A stretch of 32,684 nucleotides of DNA from Candidatus Baldrarchaeota archaeon (GTDB lineage Archaea; Asgardarchaeota; Baldrarchaeia; Baldrarchaeales; DXJG01), in assembly GCA_030587435.1 (NCBI GenBank), contig JAUQZC010000023.1:1-32684 (forward strand), read 5' to 3'. Each line of letters starts with the position of its first letter. The stretch's first letter is position 1. The position numbers and the translations under genes are program-made. Of the stretch, positions 1 to 8,461 are shown piece by piece. The notes below the pieces were generated by a model. It saw only the letters and a program-made list of their open reading frames with translations. It was not told the origin of the DNA and ran no database searches.

Positions 1-1428
1 CATAATGGTGGTATAGCTAGGAATGCTCCTTACGGTTTACGTAAAATAGAAGCTGCACTCCTAGACTACGGATTCGATGAAAATGAAGTTGTGGTTGTAG
101 CTCCAGATAAAATAAGAAAATTTGTTGGTTCTAACACGAAAATTATTGGGGTATCATCCAATGACCCCCTTGGTAGGGGGCCTGCCTCAACTACTTTTAC
201 AGGACCTTCCGGACTTGTTCCCGGGGAATCCTACATAGCATGGAAGTTTAGAGAACTGGTAACCGATCCTTACCTTAGGAAGTGGGGTGCAAAAATAGTT
301 GTAGGTGGCCCTGGAGCTTGGCAGCTTGAAGACCCTGAACCTCGCCGTGAACTTGGCATAGATGTTGTTGTTAGTGGTGAAGGGGAAAATGTTGTTCCAC
401 CGTTGTTTGAGAAGATTATTAGAGGTGAGGATGTTCCTGAAGTCGTTTATGGGGATGTTGTTGAAGTAGATAAAATGTCTCTTATCAGAAACCCTACTGT
501 TTGTTCTTTGGTTGAAGTTGCTAGAGGTTGTGGCCGTGGCTGTAAGTTCTGTCTTCCAACTCTTAGAAGGTTGCGTTCCAGACCTTTGGAGCATATTTTG
601 AAGGAAGTCGAGGTAAATCTTAGAGATGGGCCTAGATGGATAAATTTGCATGCTGAAGATATTTTACGGTACAAGGCACATGGAATTAAAGTTAATCGTC
701 AAGCTGTTGTTGAGCTTTGGGAATCTATAATGAAAATGGATGGAGTTATTGGTGTGGGTCCAAGTCATTTTGCTCTTTCATCCGTTGCTTCGGAACCAAC
801 TTTACTAGAGGAGTTGTCCACTATAGTTGGTGTTGGCACAAAAGATAAACCTTGGATTGCAGGTCAAACCGGAATTGAGAGTGGGAGCCCTAGAATAATG
901 AGCATACATATGCGTGGTAAAGTTTTACCATTTAAACCTGATGAATGGCCTGATGTTGTTGAACAGGCCTTTGGAATATGTAAAGACAGTAACTGGGTTC
1001 CATGTGCTACTCTAATAATGGGATTACCAGGAGAAACAGAAGACGATGTTATAAAAACCGTTGAGCTTTTAGATAGGATTAAAGATTATAAGAGCTTAAT
1101 AGTGCCGTTATTTTTCGTTCCTTTAGGAGTCTTAAAAAACGAGAGAGGGTTTGGCGTTCAAGATATGAATGAGTACCACTGGGAACTGATGTTAGCTTGT
1201 TGGGATCATGATATTCGCTGGCTAGTTGAACTTGCCCGAGAGTATTTCCACCGAATGAGATGGATTGCAAGGGCTTTTATAATGCGTTTTGTAAATTTTG
1301 TTGTTAAGAAAGCAAATAAAAGAGTTAGAAAAATTATTTATGAAAGAATGGAAGAAGCATCTAAAAGTAAAACATATTTAAAAATTGAGGAAGGTGTTCT
1401 TAATGGTTGGAAAAGCATCAACCGTTAA
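1..1428 (+). CDS. B12-binding radical SAM protein (5' end outside window)
   Basis: The reading frame is open from base 1, so the protein is truncated at its N-terminus by the window edge; the GTG at 91 is only an internal codon. The N-terminal part (about 150 residues) looks like a cobalamin-binding Rossmann domain, with IIGVSSNDPLGRGP and KIVVGGPGAWQL resembling B12-binding radical SAM proteins of the archaeal MJ_1487 type. The radical SAM core follows, with the iron-sulfur motif C-x3-C-x2-C at codons 529, 541 and 550 (CGRGCKFC), and later TLIMGLPGETEDDV, typical of the SAM-binding region of the barrel. The substrate is unknown; the class includes methyltransferases and ring-forming enzymes. 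The 3' end overlaps the next radical SAM gene by 26 bp, so the two are probably co-translated. The family is clear; the reaction is not. Confidence 0.85.
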   Translation, partial: HNGGIARNAPYGLRKIEAALLDYGFDENEVVVVAPDKIRKFVGSNTKIIGVSSNDPLGRGPASTTFTGPSGLVPGESYIAWKFRELVTDPYLRKWGAKIVVGGPGAWQLEDPEPRRELGIDVVVSGEGENVVPPLFEKIIRGEDVPEVVYGDVVEVDKMSLIRNPTVCSLVEVARGCGRGCKFCLPTLRRLRSRPLEHILKEVEVNLRDGPRWINLHAEDILRYKAHGIKVNRQAVVELWESIMKMDGVIGVGPSHFALSSVASEPTLLEELSTIVGVGTKDKPWIAGQTGIESGSPRIMSIHMRGKVLPFKPDEWPDVVEQAFGICKDSNWVPCATLIMGLPGETEDDVIKTVELLDRIKDYKSLIVPLFFVPLGVLKNERGFGVQDMNEYHWELMLACWDHDIRWLVELAREYFHRMRWIARAFIMRFVNFVVKKANKRVRKIIYERMEEASKSKTYLKIEEGVLNGWKSINR

Positions 1429-2920
1429 AACTATTGAAGTATTAAAATATGCAATTGATAGAAAACCTTTAAGATTTATTTTAAAACAGTTTTCTGGTTT
1501 CTGTAAAAAAGATAATAAAAATCGACTTGAGGTTGCTTTAGAACTTTATGTTGGTGAGAGAACTAATGCTTGTTGGGTTTGTACACATATAGTTGCCCCC
1601 GTCGTAAAGTGGGTGGTAAAAAAGGGTGGAATTGCTTTCGGTGTCGGTGAAGAAGATCTTAAAGAGAAATTTAAGGATGTTTATTGGCGAAGAGGGCTTG
1701 TTAACGTTATTCGTGGTATAGCGAAGTTTGGAGTACGTAAACCATTCGTACCTGGCGCACCGTTTCTAGTTGTTTGGAATTATACATATTTATGTAACCT
1801 TAGATGTAAGCATTGCTACGCTTCGGCAGGGAAGCCTCATCCAAATGAACTTACAACTGAGGAAGCTAAGGATGTTGTGAAGAAATTTGCAGATGCTGGT
1901 GTAAACATCATTGCTTTTTCTGGTGGAGAGCCTCTGATGAGAAGGGACTTTTACGATGTGGCTAAGTTGGCTCATGAGTATGGAATGTTTACCGCGGTTG
2001 CAACAAATGGAACGCTAATCACTAAGGACGTTGCAAGAAAACTTAAGGAAATAGGAATAGGATATGTTCAAATTAGTTTGGATGGCGCAAGCCCTGAAAC
2101 CCATGACAATTTCCGTGGTATACCAGGAGTATTTGAGAAAACTATTAGAGGTATAAAAAACTGTGTTGAGGAAGGTGTCTTTGTTGAAGTCTCAACAACT
2201 GCGACAAAATTTAATTATAAGGAAATCCCAGAAATCGTTGATCTTTGCGAGAAACTCGGTGTAGATTGGTGGATGATGTATAACTTTGTTCCAACCGGCA
2301 GAGGACGATTCATAATCGAAAATGATCTTACACCGGAAGAAAGAGAAAAGATTTTAAGATTTCTGTGGGAAAGATTGAGAGAAGGAAGAAAAATGCAGGT
2401 GCTTAGCACCGCTCCACAGTTTGCAAGAGTTGCATTGCAAATGGAAAAAGAATACGGAGAAAGCGATGAAATCATTGTTCCAACACACTTCTACAATCCT
2501 CACTTACATGGTCAACTTATAAATTTAAGTGAGTTCATTGGTGGTTGCGGTGCGGGACGGTTCTACTGTGCTTTAGATCCAGATGGAACAATTACGCCAT
2601 GCGTGTTCTTCCCATTACCAGTTGGTAACATAAGAGAAGATGACTTTGAGGATATTTGGGATAATAATCCAGTGTTTTGGGATTTGAGAAACAGAGACAA
2701 ATTAAAGGGACATTGCGGTGAATGTGAGTTCAAATATGTTTGTGGTGGCTGTAGGGCGAGAGCCTACGGATATTTTGGAGACTACCTTGCACCAGACCCT
2801 GGATGTATAAACAATAAAATTTTCTGGGAACAGCTCAAATATGAAAAATATAAATATGAGGTAACACCAATAGGTTTGAGTGTAAGGAGCGGTTTCGCTT
2901 ATGGAAAGCGAAGTACTTAA
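1403..2920 (+). CDS. Radical SAM/SPASM domain protein
   Basis: A 505-residue protein. ATG 1403 is preferred over TTG 1385 because a purine-rich GAGGAAGG lies just upstream. An N-terminal region of about 120 residues with CWVC precedes the radical SAM core, whose cluster motif CNLRCKHC gives Cys131, Cys135 and Cys138. SGGEPL is the usual SAM-contacting motif and ISLDGA a barrel-strand motif. The C-terminus is a SPASM-type domain with many cysteines (GCGAGRFYC, ITPCVFF, CGECEFKYVCGGC, PGC) that would hold two auxiliary 4Fe-4S clusters. Such proteins modify peptides or haem precursors (PqqE, AhbC/AhbD, anaerobic sulfatase-maturing enzymes). No precursor peptide is visible next to it, and which activity applies cannot be told. 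It overlaps both neighbours, in an operon with a B12 radical SAM protein and a PadR regulator. Confidence 0.88.
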   Translation: MVGKASTVKTIEVLKYAIDRKPLRFILKQFSGFCKKDNKNRLEVALELYVGERTNACWVCTHIVAPVVKWVVKKGGIAFGVGEEDLKEKFKDVYWRRGLVNVIRGIAKFGVRKPFVPGAPFLVVWNYTYLCNLRCKHCYASAGKPHPNELTTEEAKDVVKKFADAGVNIIAFSGGEPLMRRDFYDVAKLAHEYGMFTAVATNGTLITKDVARKLKEIGIGYVQISLDGASPETHDNFRGIPGVFEKTIRGIKNCVEEGVFVEVSTTATKFNYKEIPEIVDLCEKLGVDWWMMYNFVPTGRGRFIIENDLTPEEREKILRFLWERLREGRKMQVLSTAPQFARVALQMEKEYGESDEIIVPTHFYNPHLHGQLINLSEFIGGCGAGRFYCALDPDGTITPCVFFPLPVGNIREDDFEDIWDNNPVFWDLRNRDKLKGHCGECEFKYVCGGCRARAYGYFGDYLAPDPGCINNKIFWEQLKYEKYKYEVTPIGLSVRSGFAYGKRST

Positions 2921-3281
2921 AATCATTGTTAGAGGGTTAGCAAAACCCTTAATTTTATGGTTTTTATTAAGAAGAACTATGCATGGCTACGAAATACTGA
3001 ACCAACTAGCTGAAATGACTGGGCAGAGATTTAGTCCTGGCACGGTTTACCCGATGCTTTACCAAATGGAAGAAATAGGTCTGATTACAGGTGAATGGGA
3101 ACAACGAGGTAAGAGAAGGAGAAAACTTTACAAAATTACTGAAAAAGGTCTGCGTGCATTAAAACAGTTTGGAGATGTTTTCAGCAAATGTTTTGATCTA
3201 CTTTTCAGGGATATAGCCAATTTATCTCAAAGTATTTACCAAAAAATAGTGGGAAAAGAGAGTACAGATGTCTCTGAATAG
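2901..3281 (+). CDS. PadR-family transcriptional regulator
   Basis: A 126-residue winged-helix protein. ATG 2901 lies inside the end of the radical SAM/SPASM gene (20-bp overlap), so translation is likely coupled. The N-terminal 90 residues carry the PadR signature: MHGYEIL, then FSPGTVYPMLYQMEEIGLI (recognition helix), then a basic wing with RGKRRRKLYKITEKG. The C-terminal helix (about 90-120) is probably the dimerisation arm. PadR proteins are usually repressors, often of a neighbouring gene. From position it probably controls the two upstream radical SAM genes, its own operon, though no operator can be assigned because the promoter lies before the window. Confidence 0.9.
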   Translation: MESEVLKIIVRGLAKPLILWFLLRRTMHGYEILNQLAEMTGQRFSPGTVYPMLYQMEEIGLITGEWEQRGKRRRKLYKITEKGLRALKQFGDVFSKCFDLLFRDIANLSQSIYQKIVGKESTDVSE

Positions 3282-3308
3282 CTTACATGCATGTATCATG
3301 TCATTATC

Positions 3309-4862
3309 TTATCTTTTGTAGTCTATTACTATGGTTTTTATTTTTGAGAACTCTTTTATGGCGTGTATTCCTCCTTCACGTCCCTTTGTTCCGCTCCACT
3401 TATATCCTCCGAAAGCTATGTGCGGCTCAAACCATTCTGTGCTATCATTAACTATTACAGTTCCAGATTCAAGTTTCTTAGCAATATCAAATGCTTTTCT
3501 GAGGTTTTCCGTGAAGACTGCAGCCATTAATCCATATTTTGTTTTGTTTGCTTCTCTTAAAGCCTCTTTCTCATCTATAAACGATGCGATGCCTGTTACT
3601 GGACCGAAAGATTCTTCGTAGCTAACGAGCATTTCAGGTTTCATAGGGTAAATTACTGTTGGTTCAAGTATCATTCCGTGATTTACTCCACCCACAATCT
3701 CCGCTCCTTTCGACTTGGCATCTTCTATTGTTTTAAGATTTTTATCTAATGTTTCTTTATTTATGAGCGGCCCTATTTCCGTCTCATCGTCTAACGGATC
3801 TCCCCACTTGATTTCTCTAGCTAACTTTATGAACTTGTCCAAGAACTCTTCGTAAATTTCCTTTTCAACGTATATTCTTTGAGTGCTTAAAGCAACTTCA
3901 CCATTCCAACAAAAAGCACCGTAAGCAAGTTTGTTAACGGCTTCCTCAAGATCTGCATCTGCAAAAACTATTGCAGGATCACAGCCGCCAAGTTCAAGTA
4001 AAATATGTTTTGGAACCCTGCTGGATGTTATGCTTTTACCTACTGCCTCGTAAACTTTCATACCAGTTTCAATTGCTCCGGTAATGGAAACAACATCTAT
4101 ATCTGGATGTGTTGCAAGTTTTTCCCCTAAACCTATTCCGGTTACAACGTTTAGAACCCCTCCAGGAAATCTGGCGATTTTTAATATTGTTTCTGGCATC
4201 GGTGTTCTTTCTGAAACTGGAAGAACTGCACTGGCGCTCGCAAAGCATTCAGCGAGGTAAATAGCGCTTAGAGGCGCATCACTTGCAGGTTTTAGTATAA
4301 CTGCGTTTCCAGCTGCAATAGCTGCACTAACTATGTAGCAAGGCAAAAGGAACGGAAAGTTGCTAGGCGTTATTATAGCTACGACGCCCATGGGCTCCCA
4401 GATCTCTAACGCAAATTTCCTATAGGGGTCTACTATGCTTTCAACAAGAGTTCCCTTTAATTCGCTTAGAGAAGCCGCCATTATTTGAAAAGTTGCTGCA
4501 CCATACATAGCTTCAATAAATGCTTGTTCAATTGGTTTTCCAGTTTCTAATGTTATTGTTTTAGCTATTTCATCTATTCTTTTCTCGATTTCCTTTGAGA
4601 CAGCGTTAAGTAATTGTTGTCGTTCAACCAAAGGCATGTTTTTCGTGTTTTCTGCTGCTTTCTTTGCGGCTTCTACTGCGAGTTTTAGTTCTTTGGTTGT
4701 GGCTGATGGAACTGATCCAGCTATCTCGCCGTTATAGGGGTTAACTATTTGAAGGGATTTCTCACTTTCACTATAAATGAATTTTCCTCCAATAAACATT
4801 TCTTTCTCAGGTTTTTCGCTACTTTCATAGTATTTTCTTTCAATTATTGGTAGTTCATCCAT
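3309..4862 (-). CDS. Aldehyde dehydrogenase homologue lacking the catalytic cysteine
   Basis: A 517-residue protein over the whole ALDH fold. The NAD(P)-binding parts look normal: ITPSNFPF with the conserved Asn, AGNAVILKPAS with the Lys, and SITGAIETG. The conserved Glu of LELGG is Glu290. The nucleophilic Cys always sits 34 residues after it, in a GQxC context; here that residue is Ala324 (WNGEVALSTQR, codon GCT at 3891-3893). The Lys after ELGG is Cys294, and another Cys lies at 318. The frame is intact and the rest well conserved, so this is not a decaying gene. It follows the SCP2-like gene after 11 bases, in one operon. Ordinary thiohemiacetal chemistry should be impossible; a binding, regulatory or altered catalytic role is inference. 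Some sequence families would still annotate it as succinate-semialdehyde dehydrogenase-like. Confidence 0.9.
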   Translation of the reverse strand: MDELPIIERKYYESSEKPEKEMFIGGKFIYSESEKSLQIVNPYNGEIAGSVPSATTKELKLAVEAAKKAAENTKNMPLVERQQLLNAVSKEIEKRIDEIAKTITLETGKPIEQAFIEAMYGAATFQIMAASLSELKGTLVESIVDPYRKFALEIWEPMGVVAIITPSNFPFLLPCYIVSAAIAAGNAVILKPASDAPLSAIYLAECFASASAVLPVSERTPMPETILKIARFPGGVLNVVTGIGLGEKLATHPDIDVVSITGAIETGMKVYEAVGKSITSSRVPKHILLELGGCDPAIVFADADLEEAVNKLAYGAFCWNGEVALSTQRIYVEKEIYEEFLDKFIKLAREIKWGDPLDDETEIGPLINKETLDKNLKTIEDAKSKGAEIVGGVNHGMILEPTVIYPMKPEMLVSYEESFGPVTGIASFIDEKEALREANKTKYGLMAAVFTENLRKAFDIAKKLESGTVIVNDSTEWFEPHIAFGGYKWSGTKGREGGIHAIKEFSKIKTIVIDYKR

Positions 4863-4873
4863 GTCTCTACACC

Positions 4874-5284
4874 TTATTCTGTTAGTAGCCCGTATTTTTT
4901 AGCAAACTCCATGTATCCTTTTCTTTTAAGCCTTCCAAGGCTTATTTTTAACTCCCAATATGTGTCAAAGCCTGGTCTAGGGTGATCGTGAATTTCTTTC
5001 CACTTCTTGTAAAAGTCCTCTGCAATAGGCCTGCCATTTTGGTCTCTGGCTGTATTTTTGATAATCCACTCTAATGTTTTTTCATTGTAAAAGAGTATTG
5101 CGTCTGGTTTCTCTGCTGACCCCTCTACCACCTTTGGTAACCCATCTTCACCCTTAACGATATGCCATACAAGGTCTGATCTATCTAAAATGCGATATTC
5201 CCATGTTGCTCCAACTTTTAGGAGATCCATGAAATCTTTACCGAAGCTACTGAAGAATTCTTTAATTTCATCCCAGTTAACCAT
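4874..5284 (-). CDS. SCP2-like sterol/lipid-binding domain protein
   Basis: A 136-residue protein starting at ATG 5284 behind a strong GGAGGT. The pattern WEYRILDRSDLVWHIVKGE, then DAILFYNEKTLEWII, then GFDTYWELKISLGRLKRKG resembles stand-alone SCP2-type domains, in which a beta sheet covers a hydrophobic tunnel for acyl chains or lipids. It has no signal peptide or membrane segment, so it is cytosolic. It is the first gene of a two-gene operon with the Cys-less aldehyde dehydrogenase homologue 11 bases downstream, suggesting it hands a hydrophobic ligand to that protein (inference). Family assignment rests on overall pattern and length rather than a catalytic motif. Confidence 0.6.
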   Translation of the reverse strand: MVNWDEIKEFFSSFGKDFMDLLKVGATWEYRILDRSDLVWHIVKGEDGLPKVVEGSAEKPDAILFYNEKTLEWIIKNTARDQNGRPIAEDFYKKWKEIHDHPRPGFDTYWELKISLGRLKRKGYMEFAKKYGLLTE

Positions 5285-5908
5285 AACGATACCTCCAAGA
5301 CAAAATATAGATTATTTTCTCATAGTAGCTGCTAATATAGCGAATTGACAGGTCTAGGAGGTTTTAAAGATGGTTTTGTCAACCTCGGTTTCTGGAGTTC
5401 ATATTTCTAAGTACTTTACCCTTTGAATATAAGTAATAAAGTATATAATGTTTAGCATCTGACATTTAATTTCACTACGTTTACCTTTTAAAGATTCAAT
5501 TGTTAAGTTCATAAAGATTCTTTCAGGTTTCCGGCTGTCTTTTTGCGTTTCTTATTTTCATTTACTTTTCCTCATATAATTTAGCTTTTTCAAAAGTAAA
5601 AAACCTAAGACTTAAAAACGGTGAATAATGATTGTGTAGAAGTTAGAATATAATTCTTTGACAAATAAGTTTTGCTTAATGTCGTTTTAACAGACTTACT
5701 TATCAATTCCTATGTGTTGAAAACATGTTTTGTTGATTTTCAGTATTTTTCACATTTTAGATGTCTATTTTCAGTTTAGAATTTAAAAAAGTATTTTCCA
5801 TGATATAAAAAACTAAATTTAAGTTCTGAAAAAATACGTTACATGTTGTAATACTGCACATTAAGTATAAACATATGTAATGTCGTTTAGGAAAGTTGGT
5901 GTAGTTAA
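5285..5908. other. Long AT-rich intergenic region, divergent promoters
   Basis: A 624-base gap between two divergently transcribed units. It holds one 18-codon ORF with a perfect SD (listed separately), a 12-bp palindrome AAAACATGTTTT at 5720-5731, and an imperfect dyad TTACATGTTGTAA at 5839-5851 followed by a TATA-like TTAAGTATAAAC near 5861-5872, about 40 bases before the gene at 5909. I see no RNA gene and no longer coding remnant. Confidence 0.5.
5370..5426 (+). CDS. Possible 18-residue peptide with perfect Shine-Dalgarno
   Basis: ATG 5370 follows AGGAGGT (5356-5362) with a 7-base spacer, as good a ribosome site as any in the window. The frame runs 18 codons to TGA at 5424 and encodes MVLSTSVSGVHISKYFTL, with no recognisable domain. 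It could be a leader peptide, a microprotein or the remnant of a lost gene. Translation is plausible from the ribosome site alone; function is unknown. Confidence 0.25.
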   Translation: MVLSTSVSGVHISKYFTL

Positions 5909-7180
5909 ATGTCTCATATTAAAGAGATTGGCGATAAAATTGCAAGTTTACTGTCGATAAAAGCCGAGTTGGCAATAATAGATGCTGATGGCGGTCTGAT
6001 ATACTCTTCACTTTCACCAGAAGCTGAAGAAATTGCCAGACGATTAGCTAAAGCTGCAATGACAATATGGGACGTTGGAGATTATCAAGTCAAAAAGCTA
6101 AGCAAAACAAATCTATTAATCTACAAAATGACAGATAGACTTGCAATTGCACTAAATAGCTATGAGAAAGAAGGAATCATTATATTGTCTGCAAAGCGAC
6201 TAGAAGAAAAGCTTAGAGAAGATTTCAAGACAATGGAAAAGATGATGAAAAAGATAAAAGTCCCAGCTCCACCCCCTCCACCACCGCCAACACCCGCACC
6301 AAAACCAGTAACAGAAACAAAACCAGTAGAAGTAGAAGCCGTTAAAGTAGCAAAACCAGTAGAGGAAAAGAAAGAGGTAGAGGAAGTTGCTGAGAAACGT
6401 TGGGAATGGCCTATAGATATTGGTGTTAACTTGGTTGAAGAAGCTAAGAAGAAAGGAATCGAATTAAGGCTTATTGGTGGGGCTGCCATTAGAATACATT
6501 TATCGCCGGAAACCGCAGAACTTTATAAAAAACTTAGGGGAATTGAAGGTTCATATTTTGCGCATGCAGATTTCGCGCCCTCCTTTGCGGCCCTGTCCGA
6601 ACAAGAGAAAGAGATTAAAAAATTCTTTGAATCGAAAGGATGGGAATTTGATTGGCGCATCCATCAACTTATTCGATGGTTTGGTGGCGTAGAAAATCGT
6701 CACGTATTTCGAGGAGAAACTATGGATATAGATGTTTTCTATGATGCAATTGACTTAAATCATAAAGTACCTTTCAAGGATAGAATTAATATACATCCTC
6801 TAACGCTTTCCCCGACTGACTTATTGTTAATAAAGCTTCAAAGAGTTAAATTTAGCGATGAAGATGTAAAAGATGTCATCGTTCTGCTTAAGGATCTTCA
6901 TATAGGTGAAGATGATTCTCCTAGAACAATAAACGCGAAATACATTGCAAAGCTGCTTGCAGATGACTGGGGATTCTGGTACACAGCAACAACAAACCTT
7001 AAGAGAATAAAGGAAGACATTAAAAACTACGACCAGCTAAGCGAAGAAGATAAGCAAGTTGTTAATGCTAGAGTAGATTTACTATTAAAGTACATTGAGG
7101 AAGAACCTAAAACCAAAAAATGGAAAAAGAGAGCGAAGAAAGGAACAAAGAAAAAATGGTACAGGGAAGTAGAGCTATAA
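5909..7180 (+). CDS. Roadblock/LC7-like domain fused to nucleotidyltransferase-like domain
   Basis: A 423-residue protein starting at ATG 5909. Residues 1-105 resemble a Roadblock/LC7 domain (helix, then AELAIIDADGGLIYSS, then LLIYKMTDRLAIALNS), a fold that binds small GTPases. A Pro/Val/Glu-rich linker (about 118-165) contains seven consecutive prolines. The C-terminal 230 residues resemble stand-alone nucleotidyltransferase-fold proteins: LIGGAAIRIH, then MDIDVFYDAIDLNHKVPF, then TDLLLIKLQRVKFSDEDVKD. Where relatives usually carry the first DxD, this protein has HAD, so catalysis may be changed. The C-terminal tail is very basic (KKWKKRAKKGTKKKW), which could bind nucleic acid or membrane. 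No toxin partner or GTPase gene is adjacent. The domain calls are from pattern recognition; the fusion itself is plain in one uninterrupted frame. Confidence 0.65.
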   Translation: MSHIKEIGDKIASLLSIKAELAIIDADGGLIYSSLSPEAEEIARRLAKAAMTIWDVGDYQVKKLSKTNLLIYKMTDRLAIALNSYEKEGIIILSAKRLEEKLREDFKTMEKMMKKIKVPAPPPPPPPTPAPKPVTETKPVEVEAVKVAKPVEEKKEVEEVAEKRWEWPIDIGVNLVEEAKKKGIELRLIGGAAIRIHLSPETAELYKKLRGIEGSYFAHADFAPSFAALSEQEKEIKKFFESKGWEFDWRIHQLIRWFGGVENRHVFRGETMDIDVFYDAIDLNHKVPFKDRINIHPLTLSPTDLLLIKLQRVKFSDEDVKDVIVLLKDLHIGEDDSPRTINAKYIAKLLADDWGFWYTATTNLKRIKEDIKNYDQLSEEDKQVVNARVDLLLKYIEEEPKTKKWKKRAKKGTKKKWYREVEL

Positions 7181-7183
7181 CAT

Positions 7184-7236
7184 TATACTCCTCCCATTTT
7201 TGTAAAAGTATCAAGTCTTATACAAGTTGGAGTATA
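7184..7236 (+). terminator. Inverted repeat and T-tract after the Roadblock fusion gene
   Basis: TATACTCC (7184-7191) and GGAGTATA (7229-7236) are perfect inverted 8-bp arms 37 bases apart. A short T-tract (CCATTTTTG) follows the first arm, just after the stop codon at 7180. A terminator for the upstream gene is the simplest reading, but the loop is long and archaeal termination needs only the T-tract. Confidence 0.3.
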
Positions 7237-7435
7237 AAGATTATGGCGAGACAATTTTATTAAATTTTAAACAACAACACATCTTCAATTTTCATTCAGG
7301 AAATTTGTCTTTCATTTTTGGAATTCAACAACTAAGATATAAAGACTTAATAGTTGCAAAGGAAAATATTTTAGGGCAGTTTGCTGTAACTATTTATGCT
7401 TGCATGATTAGCGGTGAAATGGCGGGGTACCATAG

Positions 7436-8362
7436 ATGTCGTTGGATTTAAGTGTAATAGTTCCAACATTAAACGAAGGAAAATATATAGGGCTTTGTTT
7501 AAAGGCTTTAGCTAATCAAACTTTGCCACGTGAAAAATATGAGATCATCCTAGTTGATTCTTATAGTAATGATAATACTGCGAAGATCTCTGAAAAATAC
7601 GTGGATAAAATTGTTTTTGTACCCAGAAATGGTCCAGGTTATGCGAGGAATGTTGGCGCGAAAATTGCAAATGGAAGAATTCTGGTTTTTATTGATGCAG
7701 ATACCGTAGCTTCAAAAGATCTTTTAGAAAAAATTTTACGTGCCTTTACTGATGACAAAATTGTTGGGGGTACTTGTTTTTATCACCCAGATTCGACAAG
7801 ATTGTTTGACAGATTTATTTATATCACGGCAAATAATTTAACAAAGCTTTGTGACCTATTTTTCTTGAGAAACATTGCGGCAGTTCCTGGGTTTATATGT
7901 TTTATTAGGAAAGATATTTTCGAGGATATCGGAGGGTTTGATGAAAGTCTTACCGTTTTTGAGGACCATGACCTGGGTATACGAATGAAAAAGAAAGGAA
8001 GGATAATATATCTTGATGAAACGTATGTTATGACGTCAATAAGGCGGAACAAGGCCTTAGGGTACAGTAGGATAATACCGCTATACATATATGTTCATTT
8101 AGTCTCTCTTTTAGGAAAGCCTCCAAAAATATACTATCCAGCAATACGGACGGAAAAACCGTTACATGTGAACAACATGTATCCATTTTTACCGACTAAA
8201 AGAATTATTTTAACAACTATGTTTTTTGCTGTCTGTTTAGCTTTACTACTCCTATTAAGTCCACAAAAACTTTTAGACTATGCTCTATACCTTTTCTATT
8301 TATTAAAAAGCCTAAAACACTCATTTCTTAAAAGTTATACATCAAAATCTGTTAACCTCTAA
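7436..8362 (+). CDS. Family 2 glycosyltransferase with C-terminal membrane segment
   Basis: A 308-residue protein starting at ATG 7436. The GT-A fold is clear: LSVIVPTLNEGKYIG at the N-terminus, VDSYSNDNT for nucleotide binding, and the metal-binding DxD at Asp87-Asp89 (FIDADTV). GGFDESLTVFEDHDLGIRM supplies the acceptor-side catalytic ED motif. A hydrophobic stretch near residues 263-280 (FFAVCLALLLLL) anchors it to the membrane, so it probably acts on a lipid-linked or surface glycan at the cytoplasmic face. Sugar donor and acceptor are unknown. It stands alone, with no glycan cluster around it. Confidence 0.88.
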   Translation: MSLDLSVIVPTLNEGKYIGLCLKALANQTLPREKYEIILVDSYSNDNTAKISEKYVDKIVFVPRNGPGYARNVGAKIANGRILVFIDADTVASKDLLEKILRAFTDDKIVGGTCFYHPDSTRLFDRFIYITANNLTKLCDLFFLRNIAAVPGFICFIRKDIFEDIGGFDESLTVFEDHDLGIRMKKKGRIIYLDETYVMTSIRRNKALGYSRIIPLYIYVHLVSLLGKPPKIYYPAIRTEKPLHVNNMYPFLPTKRIILTTMFFAVCLALLLLLSPQKLLDYALYLFYLLKSLKHSFLKSYTSKSVNL

Positions 8363-8461
8363 ATTAAATTTAAAATCCTGAAATTAAGATTAAAATGCTT
8401 ATAGGTGAATTATTTATCATGTCATTAATAGATAGTCAAGGGGTTCTTTGAGGTTAAAAGA

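Noticed and set aside
6160..6489. A 109-residue Gly/Ser/Thr-rich frame on the minus strand
   Set aside because: It is the complement of the Pro/Glu/Val-rich linker of the gene at 5909-7180 and owes its openness to that composition.
7227..7451. A 74-codon frame starting with TTG before the glycosyltransferase gene
   Set aside because: It overlaps the start of the glycosyltransferase, has no ribosome site and no protein-like pattern.
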